The translations under genes were made by a program, and so were the position numbers. Positions 34,475 to 42,383 of a stretch of DNA of 64,000 bases are shown here, one piece after another. The notes under the pieces were generated by a model that was not told where the DNA came from, ran no database searches, and saw only the letters and a list, made by a program, of their open reading frames with translations. This DNA comes from Paenibacillus alginolyticus DSM 5050 = NBRC 15375. Lineage in GTDB: Bacteria; Bacillota; Bacilli; Paenibacillales; NBRC-103111. Within the stretch, counting starts at the first letter, position 1. Each line of letters opens with the position of its first letter. The stretch lies in the NCBI RefSeq assembly GCF_000422905.1, contig NZ_AUGY01000001.1:186001-250000 (forward strand). Direction: 5' to 3'.

Positions 34475-34690
34475 GTGAAAATGAAAGAAAATATGAAAGA
34501 AAATCGTTTGATAAATGAAAAATCCCCGTATCTTCTCCAACATGCATATAACCCAGTCGACTGGTATGCATGGGGAGAAGAAGCTTTCTCAAAAGCCGCA
34601 AGGGAAAGCAAGCCAGTATTTCTGTCTATAGGTTATTCCTAGCTTCGGCTAAAAAAGGTGATAGTTTTACATGTCATTGGTGTCACGATT
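34475..34690 (+). pseudogene. 5' fragment of a DUF255/YyaL-like thioredoxin-domain gene (copy 2)
   Basis: From a GTG after GAAGGGTG the frame reads [20 protein letters not shown] and [20 protein letters not shown] then LSIGYS and a stop. The expected next residues TCHWCH appear 29 bases later (34669-34686), so a 29-base insertion (34640-34668) splits the CxxC motif; after CHWCH the similarity ends. The gene is therefore interrupted and truncated. Confidence 0.7.
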
Positions 34691-34738
34691 ACAAACGTAG
34701 AAAACGTCAGGCTGCGCTAGGCCCCGGAAGGGGTACAT

Positions 34739-35362
34739 ATGATTTTAATCAGGTACAAGCTCACTTACGATGAGGTGCGGCATAGATTTGAAAAGGAAGG
34801 GTATAGGCTGCTTTCTACAAAATACAAAAATGCAAAAAGCAATTTGATCGTGTTGTGTCCCTGCAGCCATGAATGGATAACGAACTTAAGCAACTTTGAT
34901 TCAGGGCGCAGGTGCAGTATTTGTTCCAGAAGTAAGAAATACGCCTTGGAAGAAGTGAAAATCATTTTTGCCAGGGAAGCATACCGGGTTCAAAATACCA
35001 TATATATCAACGAAAAAACGCCGATAAAAGTGGCTTGCCCCAATGGGCATGGGACAGCGATTAATCTGAACAATTTCTTGAACGGCAGACGATGCGGTTT
35101 GTGCAGTCGTATGAAAGCCAAGGAAGACAGGATGAAAAAGCTCGAAGTGAAGGCGAAGAGAAAGGAAAGGTCGCCGCGGCGTGAAGCGAGCGCAGATTAT
35201 TTAGTCGTTACAGACAGGACATCCAATGAGTTCGCTGATCAAATGAAGCCAGAATGGCGTGCCAAACTGAACGAGATGAGGAAAAATCTGAAGTCAGCGA
35301 ACAGGCATACTTACCGAGAATCAGAGCAACAAAATTTACGGAGGGCAGGTCCAAATGAATGA
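34739..35362 (+). CDS. Protein with two putative zinc-ribbon repeats
   Basis: Two copies of a roughly 65-residue unit: KLTYDEVRHRFEKEGYRLLS...VLCPCSHEWITNLSNFDSGRRCSICS, then YALEEVKIIFAREAYRVQNT...VACPNGHGTAINLNNFLNGRRCGLCS. Each has a C-x2-C/H knuckle and a C-x2-C knuckle, so each probably binds one zinc. A basic, Arg/Lys-rich C-terminal tail follows. This repeat (DUF723-like) is common in phage and homing-endonuclease-linked proteins that bind nucleic acid. The start is uncertain: the ATG at 34739 follows GGAAGGGG, but the gene begins right after a pseudogene. Possibly a DNA-binding accessory of the neighbouring defence region. Confidence 0.65.
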   Translation: MILIRYKLTYDEVRHRFEKEGYRLLSTKYKNAKSNLIVLCPCSHEWITNLSNFDSGRRCSICSRSKKYALEEVKIIFAREAYRVQNTIYINEKTPIKVACPNGHGTAINLNNFLNGRRCGLCSRMKAKEDRMKKLEVKAKRKERSPRREASADYLVVTDRTSNEFADQMKPEWRAKLNEMRKNLKSANRHTYRESEQQNLRRAGPNE

Positions 35363-35457
35363 CAGGCAGACCCTTTACTATATAGAAAGACTTTCAAATC
35401 TTTTTATTTAGCAATTATATTTAGAGAATTAAGTCGGGGCAGCGGGCATATGCATCG

Positions 35458-35544
35458 GTGATCGTGACAGAATTGGCAGACTCGCTGAATTCAGGTTCCT
35501 GTGTCAGCAATGACGTGGAGGGTCGAGTCCTCTCGACCGCACCA
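35458..35544 (+). tRNA. tRNA-Leu(CAG)-like gene, degenerate
   Basis: The length (87 with encoded CCA) and layout fit a class II tRNA: AATTGGCAGAC D-loop, TTCAGGT anticodon loop (CAG), a four-pair variable arm GTCA-GCAA-TGAC, T arm GGAGG-GTCGAGT-CCTCT, acceptor end CGACCGC-A-CCA. Defects are clear: the D stem does not pair, the anticodon stem (CTGAA/TCCTG) has two mismatches, T54 is G, and the acceptor (GTGATCG) has an A-C mismatch. A terminator follows. It is probably a decaying or element-borne tRNA rather than the cell's working tRNA-Leu. Confidence 0.6.
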
Positions 35545-35555
35545 TACTTACAAAC

Positions 35556-35588
35556 AAAACTCTTCAGAATATCTGGAGGGTTTTATTA
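35556..35588 (+). terminator. Terminator after the tRNA-like gene
   Basis: AAAACTCTTCAG and CTGGAGGGTTTT form a 12-pair stem (with G-U pairs) around AATAT, followed by ATTATTTT. This is the usual terminator form after Firmicute tRNA genes. Confidence 0.75.
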
Positions 35589-35677
35589 TTTTGACCGGTT
35601 CCGGGAAACATCTCTACGAGACAAAGTAGTTGAGTCAATTTGCTACTTGATAGATACAAAAAAAGGAATATGACTGT

Positions 35678-35705
35678 GATTGTCGAAATCTAGTAATGCT
35701 ATAAA
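35678..35705 (+). promoter_or_regulatory. Putative extended -10 promoter of the SIR2-Argonaute gene
   Basis: TGCTATAAA is an extended -10 element with GATTGT 16 bases upstream; the -35 is weak. Confidence 0.4.
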
Positions 35706-35767
35706 CATTAACCTAAATAGAATGCGAACCAGGTTATTACTTCCGTTTAGTGATTGGGAGAGTAAGT

Positions 35768-38700
35768 ATGAACTATATCCTTAAATACGATGAATTTATA
35801 CGATCGATTAAACAGAATAAAGACATTGAGCATTCGATGCTTCTTGGAGCTGGGGCATCAATCGAGTCAGGGGTGCAGTCAGCTTCAGATTGCATTTGGG
35901 AATGGAAAAAAGATATTTTCTTGTCGCAAAACCCGCATCTGATTGAGCAATATAAGAATATCAAAATCGACAGTGTTCGAGATGCAATACAGAAATGGTT
36001 AGATAGTCAAGGAACTTTCCCAAGAATAAATGATGATTCGGAATATTCCTATTACGCTGAAACTGCTTATAGAATTCCCGGTGATAGGCGCAGATATTTC
36101 CAGAAACTTTCTGAAGGGAAAAATCCAAGTTTAGGTTATAATCTAATAGGTCTACTCGCTGAAAGCGGAATGGTTAGAAGTGTCTGGACGACAAATTTTG
36201 ATGGTTTGATGGTTAAAGCTGCTTATTTGAATAACCTCACTCCAATAGAAATTACATTAGAATCACAAGATAGAATTTTTAGAAGTTCCAACGCAAAAGA
36301 GTTACTCTGTATTTCTCTCCACGGGGACTATAAATACGGGGATTTAAAAAATACATCAACTGAACTAGATACACAGAGTAATATTTTCAAAAAAGCATTG
36401 AAGAATGAACTCGCAACTAGAAATTTGTTAGTAATTGGATACAGTGGAAGAGACAAATCCCTGATGGAAGCTTTGAAAGAAGCATATATTGAAAAAGGTG
36501 CGGGTAGGATTTATTGGTGTGGTTATGGTCATGAAATAAATGAATCGGTACGGATGTTTATAGAATCAATAAATAGTACTGGTAGAGAAGCATATTATGT
36601 TCCAACAGATGGATTTGACAAGACTATGTTGCATGTTGCAGTAGCTTGTTTTGAAAATGATACTAATTACCTTAATGTGATTAAGCAATTAAAATCAAAG
36701 GCCTCAGTTGGGAATCACAATACAAAAGCTTTTGATTGCAATATAGCGAGCTATAACAAAATTGTTAAGAGCAATTTATTGCCGTTCACCCTGCCAAAGT
36801 CGTGCTTTCAGTTTAAACTTAAGTATGAGAAAGAAGAAACGTCGTGGAACGTGTGCAAAGAACTAATTAACCATGACATAGTCGCAGTCCCTTTCAATAA
36901 TATGATTTATGCATTTGGAACTAAAGAGAATATATCTTATGTTTGTGGAACAAGGTTATTAACTGAAATCGTGCATACTCCACTAACTCGCGATAGCTTA
37001 ATGAGTAACTCAGCATTTAAAGATCTAATATTAAGAACGCTTACAATTATTTTGGCTTCAAAAAGTGGCTTCGAATGTAATTACAAGAATAAAATTTGGG
37101 ACAGAAATCAAAAGTATAGTAGTTTCATTAATAATAGAAGGATAGAAGCATATAAAGGAATAGAGTTATCATTGTTTTTTGATCAAAAATATTCATACAT
37201 CTCAATGATTCCTTCTTGTATACTTCCAGATGACATTAAACTTGCTAAGGAAGACTATAAAGAATTTACCAGGACATTTAATATATTTATTAACGGTAAG
37301 AAACCAAATCCGAATTATTGGAATTACCTTGATATTTGGAAAAGGCAAATTTTTGGGGGAAAGGCGATAAAGGCAGAGTACCCAATTGGTTCGGGAAGTA
37401 ATTTTGATTTTTCAATCAGTTCCAATAATCTTTATATTGGGATTAAGAGCGGTGGAAGTCAATCGGACTCTATCCAATTACCCGAACACGTTAATCCAAA
37501 ACAAATATTACATAAGGGTATGGAGTATCCGGACCCACAACTTCTTTTTTACAATCCATTTCAGAAAAGAATGGTCAGGGACTTTCATCCAATGAGGGGG
37601 TTAGTGCAGAACCAACCATATGATTATTTTATGAACAATGAAGTGTTTAAACCTTATATTAATATAGGTGTTGTTTGTCCTGGAAAACATTCAGAAGAGT
37701 TCTATAGATTTTTAAACTCGTTAAATCAACGTCATGAAACGAAACACAATCTAGATTATTTGATCACTTATCCTAATTTTTTTTCCATTTATGGAGTAAC
37801 ATTAAATATCCCGGCTGTAGGGAGTTCTTCGTGGGTAGATGTCAAAGTGGATTCAGATCATGATTTCAAAGAAGCGGCCTTAGCGTTCGGGAAGAAAATA
37901 ACCCAAAAAATTGATCAATTAAATAGCCAACAGAATATAGATGTTATTGTCATCTATGTACCCCAAGATTTTGAATATTTCACATCGTTTAATGATGGTA
38001 ACACTCACTTCGATTTACATGATTTTGTAAAAGCATTTGCTGTTCAGAAAAACATATCCACACAGTTCATACGGCAAAAAACGATTGATAGTGCATTAGA
38101 TTGTCAGATAGCGTGGTCTCTATCACTTGCAATATATGTAAAGACACTTCGAACTCCTTGGATATTAACTAATTTAAGAAATGATACAGCTTTTGCAGGA
38201 ATAGGATATAGTATTGATCATTATTCAAATAGTAAGCAGCAAATGGTTATTGGTTGTAGTCACATTTATTCATCAGATGGACAGGGGCTTAAATATAAAC
38301 TCTCTAAGATAAATGATGTAACTTTTGATAAAAAGAAGAATCCTTATTTGTCGGAAAATGAAGCTTATCAACTCGGACTTAATATAAAGGAGTTATTCTA
38401 TAAATCATTTAGTGAACTTCCGAAGCGTGTTGTCATACACAAGCGTACTCCGTTTAAAAAGCCAGAGATAAAGGGTATTGTAGAAAGTTTACATTATGTA
38501 GGAATTACCGATATAGACCTGGTGGAAATTTCCTATGAAGATAGTGCGAGATTTTTTGAAGTAAATTCTACTTTTAATATTGACGATTTCCCTGTAAGAA
38601 GAGGGTGCTGCTTCCCAATTAATAATGATACTGCATATTTATTTACACATGGTATAGCGCCTTCAGTTAGAAATCCGAAATTCCGGTATTTCCAAGGCGG

Positions 38701-38923
38701 AAAAAGTATACCCGTTCCATTAAAGATCACTCGGCATTTTGGTAATGGGGACATTGGACAAATTGCTACAGAAATATTAGGTTTATCTAAAATGAATTGG
38801 AACAGCTTTGAATTATATTCAAAGCTCCCCTGTACTTTGCAGTCTTCTAATGATATCGCGAAAATCGGGTGGCTACTGTCGCAATTTGATGGTGTTGTAT
38901 ATGATTATCGTAACTTCATGTAA
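35768..38923 (+). CDS. Single-chain SIR2-APAZ-short prokaryotic Argonaute (NAD+-depleting immune effector)
   Basis: A 1051-residue protein. Residues 1-290 are a SIR2 domain: GAGAS (27-31), TTNFD (141-145), LHGDY with catalytic His185, and VIGYSGRD (222-229). The middle part (about 330-600) fits an APAZ region. The C-terminal 420 residues are MID-PIWI: the guide 5'-phosphate pocket pattern QKNISTQFIRQKT (about 758-771), the PIWI core AGIGYSIDHY (about 807-816), VVIHKRTPF and the C-terminal YDYRNFM. The first PIWI catalytic Asp is replaced by Gly, as in slicing-inactive short Argonautes. By analogy with SPARSA, guide-directed detection of invader nucleic acid would switch on NADase activity and kill or arrest the cell. 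GGGAGAG precedes the ATG. A+T-richer than the core genes, which suggests transfer. Confidence 0.88.
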   Translation: MNYILKYDEFIRSIKQNKDIEHSMLLGAGASIESGVQSASDCIWEWKKDIFLSQNPHLIEQYKNIKIDSVRDAIQKWLDSQGTFPRINDDSEYSYYAETAYRIPGDRRRYFQKLSEGKNPSLGYNLIGLLAESGMVRSVWTTNFDGLMVKAAYLNNLTPIEITLESQDRIFRSSNAKELLCISLHGDYKYGDLKNTSTELDTQSNIFKKALKNELATRNLLVIGYSGRDKSLMEALKEAYIEKGAGRIYWCGYGHEINESVRMFIESINSTGREAYYVPTDGFDKTMLHVAVACFENDTNYLNVIKQLKSKASVGNHNTKAFDCNIASYNKIVKSNLLPFTLPKSCFQFKLKYEKEETSWNVCKELINHDIVAVPFNNMIYAFGTKENISYVCGTRLLTEIVHTPLTRDSLMSNSAFKDLILRTLTIILASKSGFECNYKNKIWDRNQKYSSFINNRRIEAYKGIELSLFFDQKYSYISMIPSCILPDDIKLAKEDYKEFTRTFNIFINGKKPNPNYWNYLDIWKRQIFGGKAIKAEYPIGSGSNFDFSISSNNLYIGIKSGGSQSDSIQLPEHVNPKQILHKGMEYPDPQLLFYNPFQKRMVRDFHPMRGLVQNQPYDYFMNNEVFKPYINIGVVCPGKHSEEFYRFLNSLNQRHETKHNLDYLITYPNFFSIYGVTLNIPAVGSSSWVDVKVDSDHDFKEAALAFGKKITQKIDQLNSQQNIDVIVIYVPQDFEYFTSFNDGNTHFDLHDFVKAFAVQKNISTQFIRQKTIDSALDCQIAWSLSLAIYVKTLRTPWILTNLRNDTAFAGIGYSIDHYSNSKQQMVIGCSHIYSSDGQGLKYKLSKINDVTFDKKKNPYLSENEAYQLGLNIKELFYKSFSELPKRVVIHKRTPFKKPEIKGIVESLHYVGITDIDLVEISYEDSARFFEVNSTFNIDDFPVRRGCCFPINNDTAYLFTHGIAPSVRNPKFRYFQGGKSIPVPLKITRHFGNGDIGQIATEILGLSKMNWNSFELYSKLPCTLQSSNDIAKIGWLLSQFDGVVYDYRNFM

Positions 38924-39267
38924 TATTGGATATTTCAAATAGTTGAATTTCCGCATAAGGGAAACTTGATTTACTATTTTCATTGAAGAGCGTAATATGC
39001 TTGGGCAATATCGAAATAGACCTAACAATCACTCCGGGAGATTATCTTCATACAGTAGTAAAGCTCATATTGTATGCGATTCTTTTCGGAGGTGGTATAG
39101 CACAGAAGTATTTTCATAGCTTGGATCATATGCCTAAACGTATGGGGAGACATCCGAACCTCCGTGATACATTGAGATCATCTTGAAGTAGCCGGACATA
39201 CTTGCGTGTCATGTCGAGCCAGGTATGTCCTAAAATCATTTGCAAAGCCTAAACGCTGCTGCCGTTT
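38924..39267. other. Gap between the SIR2-Argonaute gene and the IS3 element
   Basis: It holds a 67-codon frame (38983-39186, TTG start, no ribosome site) ending DHMPKRMGRHPNLRDTLRSS, which I do not recognise and which may be a gene remnant, and an inverted repeat GGACATAC...GTATGTCC at 39194-39229. No convincing gene. Confidence 0.35.
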
Positions 39268-39311
39268 TGGACTTCCCCCAATTTCCTTGACACATAGTTA
39301 AGACGAAAAGC

Positions 39312-40181
39312 TCATTTGGACTGTAGCTCGTACTCCACAGGCGTTTTATAACCGAGAGCGGAGTGCATGCGTTTGGTGTTATAAAACATTTCGATATATT
39401 CGAAAATAGCCCGTTTCGCTTCCTCTGCGTTGCCAAACTTTGTATCATGCATGAGTTCGCGTTTTAATGTCTTATAAAAAGACTCCATGACTGCATTGTC
39501 ATAAGGATTGCCCCGTCTGGACATGCTGATCATCGCTCCATAGCTTTTAACAATGGCCTGAAACCGCCTGCTGGTATATTGCGAACCACGGTCGGTATGA
39601 ATCATGAGACCGACAGGAGGATGTTCCTTGTGTATCGCCTGCTTAAATGCGTCGATCACCAACTGATCGGTCATTCGGGTTTGCATGGCCCATCCCACGA
39701 CTTTTCTTGAGAATACATCGATCCATACCGCCAAATACAGAAAACCACCGGTCTGCAAGGGAATGTAGGTAATGTCACCGACCCATAAGATGTGCTTGGT
39801 CTTGGTATCAAAAACCCGTTTGACCAGGTTTTCAGCGATACCTTCAGCGGAGGGCTTGCGGGACATCACTTTCTTTTTTCGCCAGGGCAGGGCCGCCAGC
39901 CCAACTTGCTGCATATGCCGTGCCACTCGGTTTTTACTCGTGAACTTACCACGGCGGCACAGTTCCAACGCGATGCGGGGACTGCCGTAACGCCCTTTAA
40001 ACTCGGCATAAATCTTGTGGATATCCTCGATGAGAATTTCGCTGTCGATTGCGCGGTTGCTTTTGCCACGTTTTAACCAGTCGTAGTAAGCTTGCCGGCT
40101 GACCTTAAGCAGATCGCATAACCGTTTTACGGAGTACTTCTTGGTGTTTTTCCGGATGAAGGTGTATTTGACTTCTCCCAC
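39312..40181 (-). CDS. IS3-family transposase, OrfB (DDE integrase)
   Basis: 289 residues: HTH_21-type start (VKRLCDLLKVSRQAYYDWLKRG), then a retroviral-integrase-like rve domain: WVGDITYIPLQTGGFLYLAVWID (first Asp), MIHTDRGSQYTSRRF (second Asp) and SMSRRGNPYDNAVMESFYKTLKRE (Glu). All three catalytic acids are present, so it looks functional. It is normally made as an OrfAB fusion by -1 frameshifting from orfA; the free OrfB start is a GTG. Confidence 0.92.
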   Translation of the reverse strand: MGEVKYTFIRKNTKKYSVKRLCDLLKVSRQAYYDWLKRGKSNRAIDSEILIEDIHKIYAEFKGRYGSPRIALELCRRGKFTSKNRVARHMQQVGLAALPWRKKKVMSRKPSAEGIAENLVKRVFDTKTKHILWVGDITYIPLQTGGFLYLAVWIDVFSRKVVGWAMQTRMTDQLVIDAFKQAIHKEHPPVGLMIHTDRGSQYTSRRFQAIVKSYGAMISMSRRGNPYDNAVMESFYKTLKRELMHDTKFGNAEEAKRAIFEYIEMFYNTKRMHSALGYKTPVEYELQSK

Positions 40182-40462
40182 CGCTTCGAGTATTCCTGAA
40201 ACTTTTTTAGGATTTCATTTTCGAGTTGCAGCTCGTCCACACGTTTTTGCAGTCGCTGGATCTCCAGTTCGGTGTTAGGCACAGGAACGCCATTGCCTGT
40301 AAAGGCTTTGTCGCCATACTGCTCGTATTCGTACACCCACCGACTCAACATCGTCGGAATGATGCCCAGCGATTTTGCCACATGGGAGACCTTTCTTCGT
40401 TCCTCGAGCACCTGTAAGACAGCTTCCACTTTAAAAGCCTTGTCGTACTTTCTTCGCTTCAA
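40127..40462 (-). CDS. IS3-family transposase, OrfA (HTH)
   Basis: About 111 residues from a TTG start eight bases after AAAGGGG. It begins KRRKYDKAFKVEAVLQVLEE with a helix-turn-helix (VSHVAKSLGIIPTMLSRWVYEYEQYG) and a leucine-zipper-like coiled coil (LEIQRLQKRVDELQLENEIL). It binds the element ends and multimerises. It overlaps orfB by 55 bases. Confidence 0.88.
   Translation of the reverse strand: MKRRKYDKAFKVEAVLQVLEERRKVSHVAKSLGIIPTMLSRWVYEYEQYGDKAFTGNGVPVPNTELEIQRLQKRVDELQLENEILKKFQEYSKRWEKSNTPSSGKTPRSTP
40202..40208 (-). other. A-AAA-AAG slippery heptamer for -1 frameshift in orfA
   Basis: In the orfA frame the codons are CTA AAA AAG, giving the classic A_AAA_AAG slip site; after a -1 slip the frame reads VSGILEAVGEVKYTF, straight into OrfB. 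It lies just before the overlap with orfB. Confidence 0.8.
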
Positions 40463-40546
40463 AGAAACAACCCCTTTGCACAAGAGTATGACTTGGTCTT
40501 AACCTTGTGTAAAGAGATTTGTGGGAGGTCCATTTAATAAAAAGTT

Positions 40547-42000
40547 GGGAGTGTACAAACTTTTGTGTAAATGGTTTTTCCTAAAGCAAACGTCAAAGGC
40601 TTTATATGGAGGGGCGGGCATGATAAGCTAAATGGCCTGGCGATGCGAGTTAACGAGGCATCGCTTATCGCAAGGAATCATGCCCGTAGAGGCTCCATGT
40701 CAAGCCGGCTCAACCTTACGGTTAGAGAGGCAAATCCAGCGGAACACGTTCGGGGAACAGAATGGCTAATTGGGTAAGGCACAGGTTCCAATTTAGCACG
40801 GAGTGACCCCACTTTTTCATCACCTCAACGGTTGCTAAATAGATGATTTTTCGGAGTGCATCATCCGTTGGATAAGCCGTTTTGGTCTTGGTGACTTTAC
40901 GCAGCTGTCGATGATACCCTTCAATGGTGTTGGTTGTGTACACGATCTTGCGAATCTCCGCGGGATAACGAAAATAGGAGGTGAGTTCGTCCCAGTTGTT
41001 CTGCCAGGAGCGGATAACAATCGGGTACTTTTTCTCCCAATTTTCTTTGAAGATCAGGAAAGCCAACTCCGCTTCTTCTAAGGTTAACGCTTGATACACG
41101 GGCTTTAAGTCGGCCATGATCGCTGCCTGATCCTTCTTCGCTACATACTTGAGCGTATTTCGAATCTGGTGGATCACACAAGATTGGATCTGTGTTTTCG
41201 GAAATACGCTGGCCGCCGCCTCAGAGAAACCGGACAATCCATCCTTGCAGGCGATCAGGATATCCGAAACGCCTCGGTTTTTGAGCTCTGTACATACGTT
41301 CAGCCAGAAACTTGCGCTCTCATTCTCACCAATCCATATCCCTAATATATCCTTATGCCCACTCAGGTTAATGCCTAGTACACTGTATGCCGCTTTACTG
41401 ATGATCCGACTGTCCTGACGCACTTTAAAATGAATGGCGTCCAAAAACACAATCGGGTAGACAGAATCCAGGGTACGGCTCTGCCATTCGCTGACAAGCG
41501 GCATAATCTTATCCGTGACTTTACTGACCAGGGTGGGGGAAACTTCAATCCCGTATAAATCGTTCATGTGACTTTCAATATCCCGTGTTGTCATGCCCTT
41601 GGCATACAGGGCAACAATCTGATCTTCAATACTGTTGGAGGTCGTCTCATATTTCTTAATAATCTGCGGCTCGAATTCACCCTTGGGATCACGAGGAACA
41701 TCGAGTTCTGTTGGCCCGAATTTTGTTTTGACCGTTTTCTTCGAGTAACCATTGCGACTGTTTCCCATTCCATCTCCCGTGTTACTGTGCTTCTTATACC
41801 CGAGATGATCATCGATTTCTGCTTCAAAGACTTGTTGGATCGTATCCTTAAATAAGTCTCGCAGTTTCGTCTGGATGTCTTCCACAGACCGACAATCCTT
41901 CGCTAATTCCTTCACTACCTTTTCATAGGCTTCGTTCATAAATGGTCATCTGACTTTTACTTGGAAGTATTACCATTTACACAGAATTATTTACGCTCTC
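40547..42000 (-). mobile_element. IS256-family (mutator) insertion sequence, complete
   Basis: The left end GGGAGTGTACAAACTTTT and right end (read inward) GAGAGCGTAAATAATTCT are followed on both sides by GTGTAAATGG, giving imperfect inverted repeats of about 30 bp around one transposase gene; total length 1454 bp, within the range of the family. I could not find a clean 8-bp target duplication. It begins 14 bp after the IS3 element. Confidence 0.82.
40722..41939 (-). CDS. IS256-family mutator-type transposase
   Basis: 405 residues, full length. Catalytic Asp residues lie in YPIVFLDAIHFKV and ACKDGLSGFSEAAASVFP, with the family signature CVIHQIRNTLKYVAKKD and the catalytic Glu in TNTIEGYHRQLRKVTKTK. 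No frameshift is seen, so the element may still be active. It acts by DDE chemistry with a double-stranded circular intermediate, as known for the family. Confidence 0.94.
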   Translation of the reverse strand: MNEAYEKVVKELAKDCRSVEDIQTKLRDLFKDTIQQVFEAEIDDHLGYKKHSNTGDGMGNSRNGYSKKTVKTKFGPTELDVPRDPKGEFEPQIIKKYETTSNSIEDQIVALYAKGMTTRDIESHMNDLYGIEVSPTLVSKVTDKIMPLVSEWQSRTLDSVYPIVFLDAIHFKVRQDSRIISKAAYSVLGINLSGHKDILGIWIGENESASFWLNVCTELKNRGVSDILIACKDGLSGFSEAAASVFPKTQIQSCVIHQIRNTLKYVAKKDQAAIMADLKPVYQALTLEEAELAFLIFKENWEKKYPIVIRSWQNNWDELTSYFRYPAEIRKIVYTTNTIEGYHRQLRKVTKTKTAYPTDDALRKIIYLATVEVMKKWGHSVLNWNLCLTQLAILFPERVPLDLPL

Positions 42001-42122
42001 ACAGATGAAGAAGTTGTCGTCGTGATATAACAAAAGAAAGTGTTCAGATATCCGGTATCGATGGCAGATTAATGGTTTGGTATTGTGGCCGGAATGAAGA
42101 TCAAGCCAAAGGATGAATGAAT

Positions 42123-42383
42123 ATGGGCGTTAAGGTCTACTGGAGAGAAAATTGCGGTGAATGTAAGATTGTGATGAAATATTTCGAGCAAAAGCAGATA
42201 GATATCGATAAAATCGATGTCACCTATGATAAAGAACGGTTTGAGGAAATGTTGCGCCTCGGGGGAATTGCCACTCCGTTGATCGTAATCGGGCATCAGG
42301 TGTTTCATTCGTTTAACCGTTTAAAAATCGACAAAGCACTGGAGGACATATATGGACAAGTTGTGGTATCTAAGCCAAATTAG
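42123..42383 (+). CDS. Glutaredoxin-like protein
   Basis: 86 residues: MGVKVYWRENCGECKIVMKY with a CGEC redox pair, ITPLIVIG-type cis-Pro segment (IATPLIVIGHQVFHSF) and a C-terminal helix, i.e. an NrdH/glutaredoxin fold. AAGGA lies nine bases before the ATG at 42123. Its 3' end overlaps the Crp/Fnr gene by 32 bases, so they are coupled. Its place at the left edge of the metal island suggests a role in thiol/metal stress. Confidence 0.75.
   Translation: MGVKVYWRENCGECKIVMKYFEQKQIDIDKIDVTYDKERFEEMLRLGGIATPLIVIGHQVFHSFNRLKIDKALEDIYGQVVVSKPN

Larger units (their letters stand above)
39268..40532 (-). mobile_element. IS3-family insertion sequence, complete
   Basis: A 1265-bp element. The left end TGGACTTCCCCCAATTT and the right end (read inward) TGGACCTCCCACAAATC are imperfect terminal inverted repeats that continue to GTTAAGAC on both sides. 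It is flanked by a possible 3-bp target duplication TTT. Inside are orfA and orfB in -1 phase with a slippery heptamer, the standard IS3 organisation. Confidence 0.85.

Noticed and set aside
38983-39186. 67-codon frame between the Argonaute and IS3
   Set aside because: No ribosome site, unrecognised translation; possibly a remnant, so mentioned only under the gap.
40539-42008. An 8-bp target duplication for the IS256-family element
   Set aside because: The flanks (AAAAAGTT and ACAGATGA) do not match, so either later rearrangement occurred or the ends are off by a few bases.
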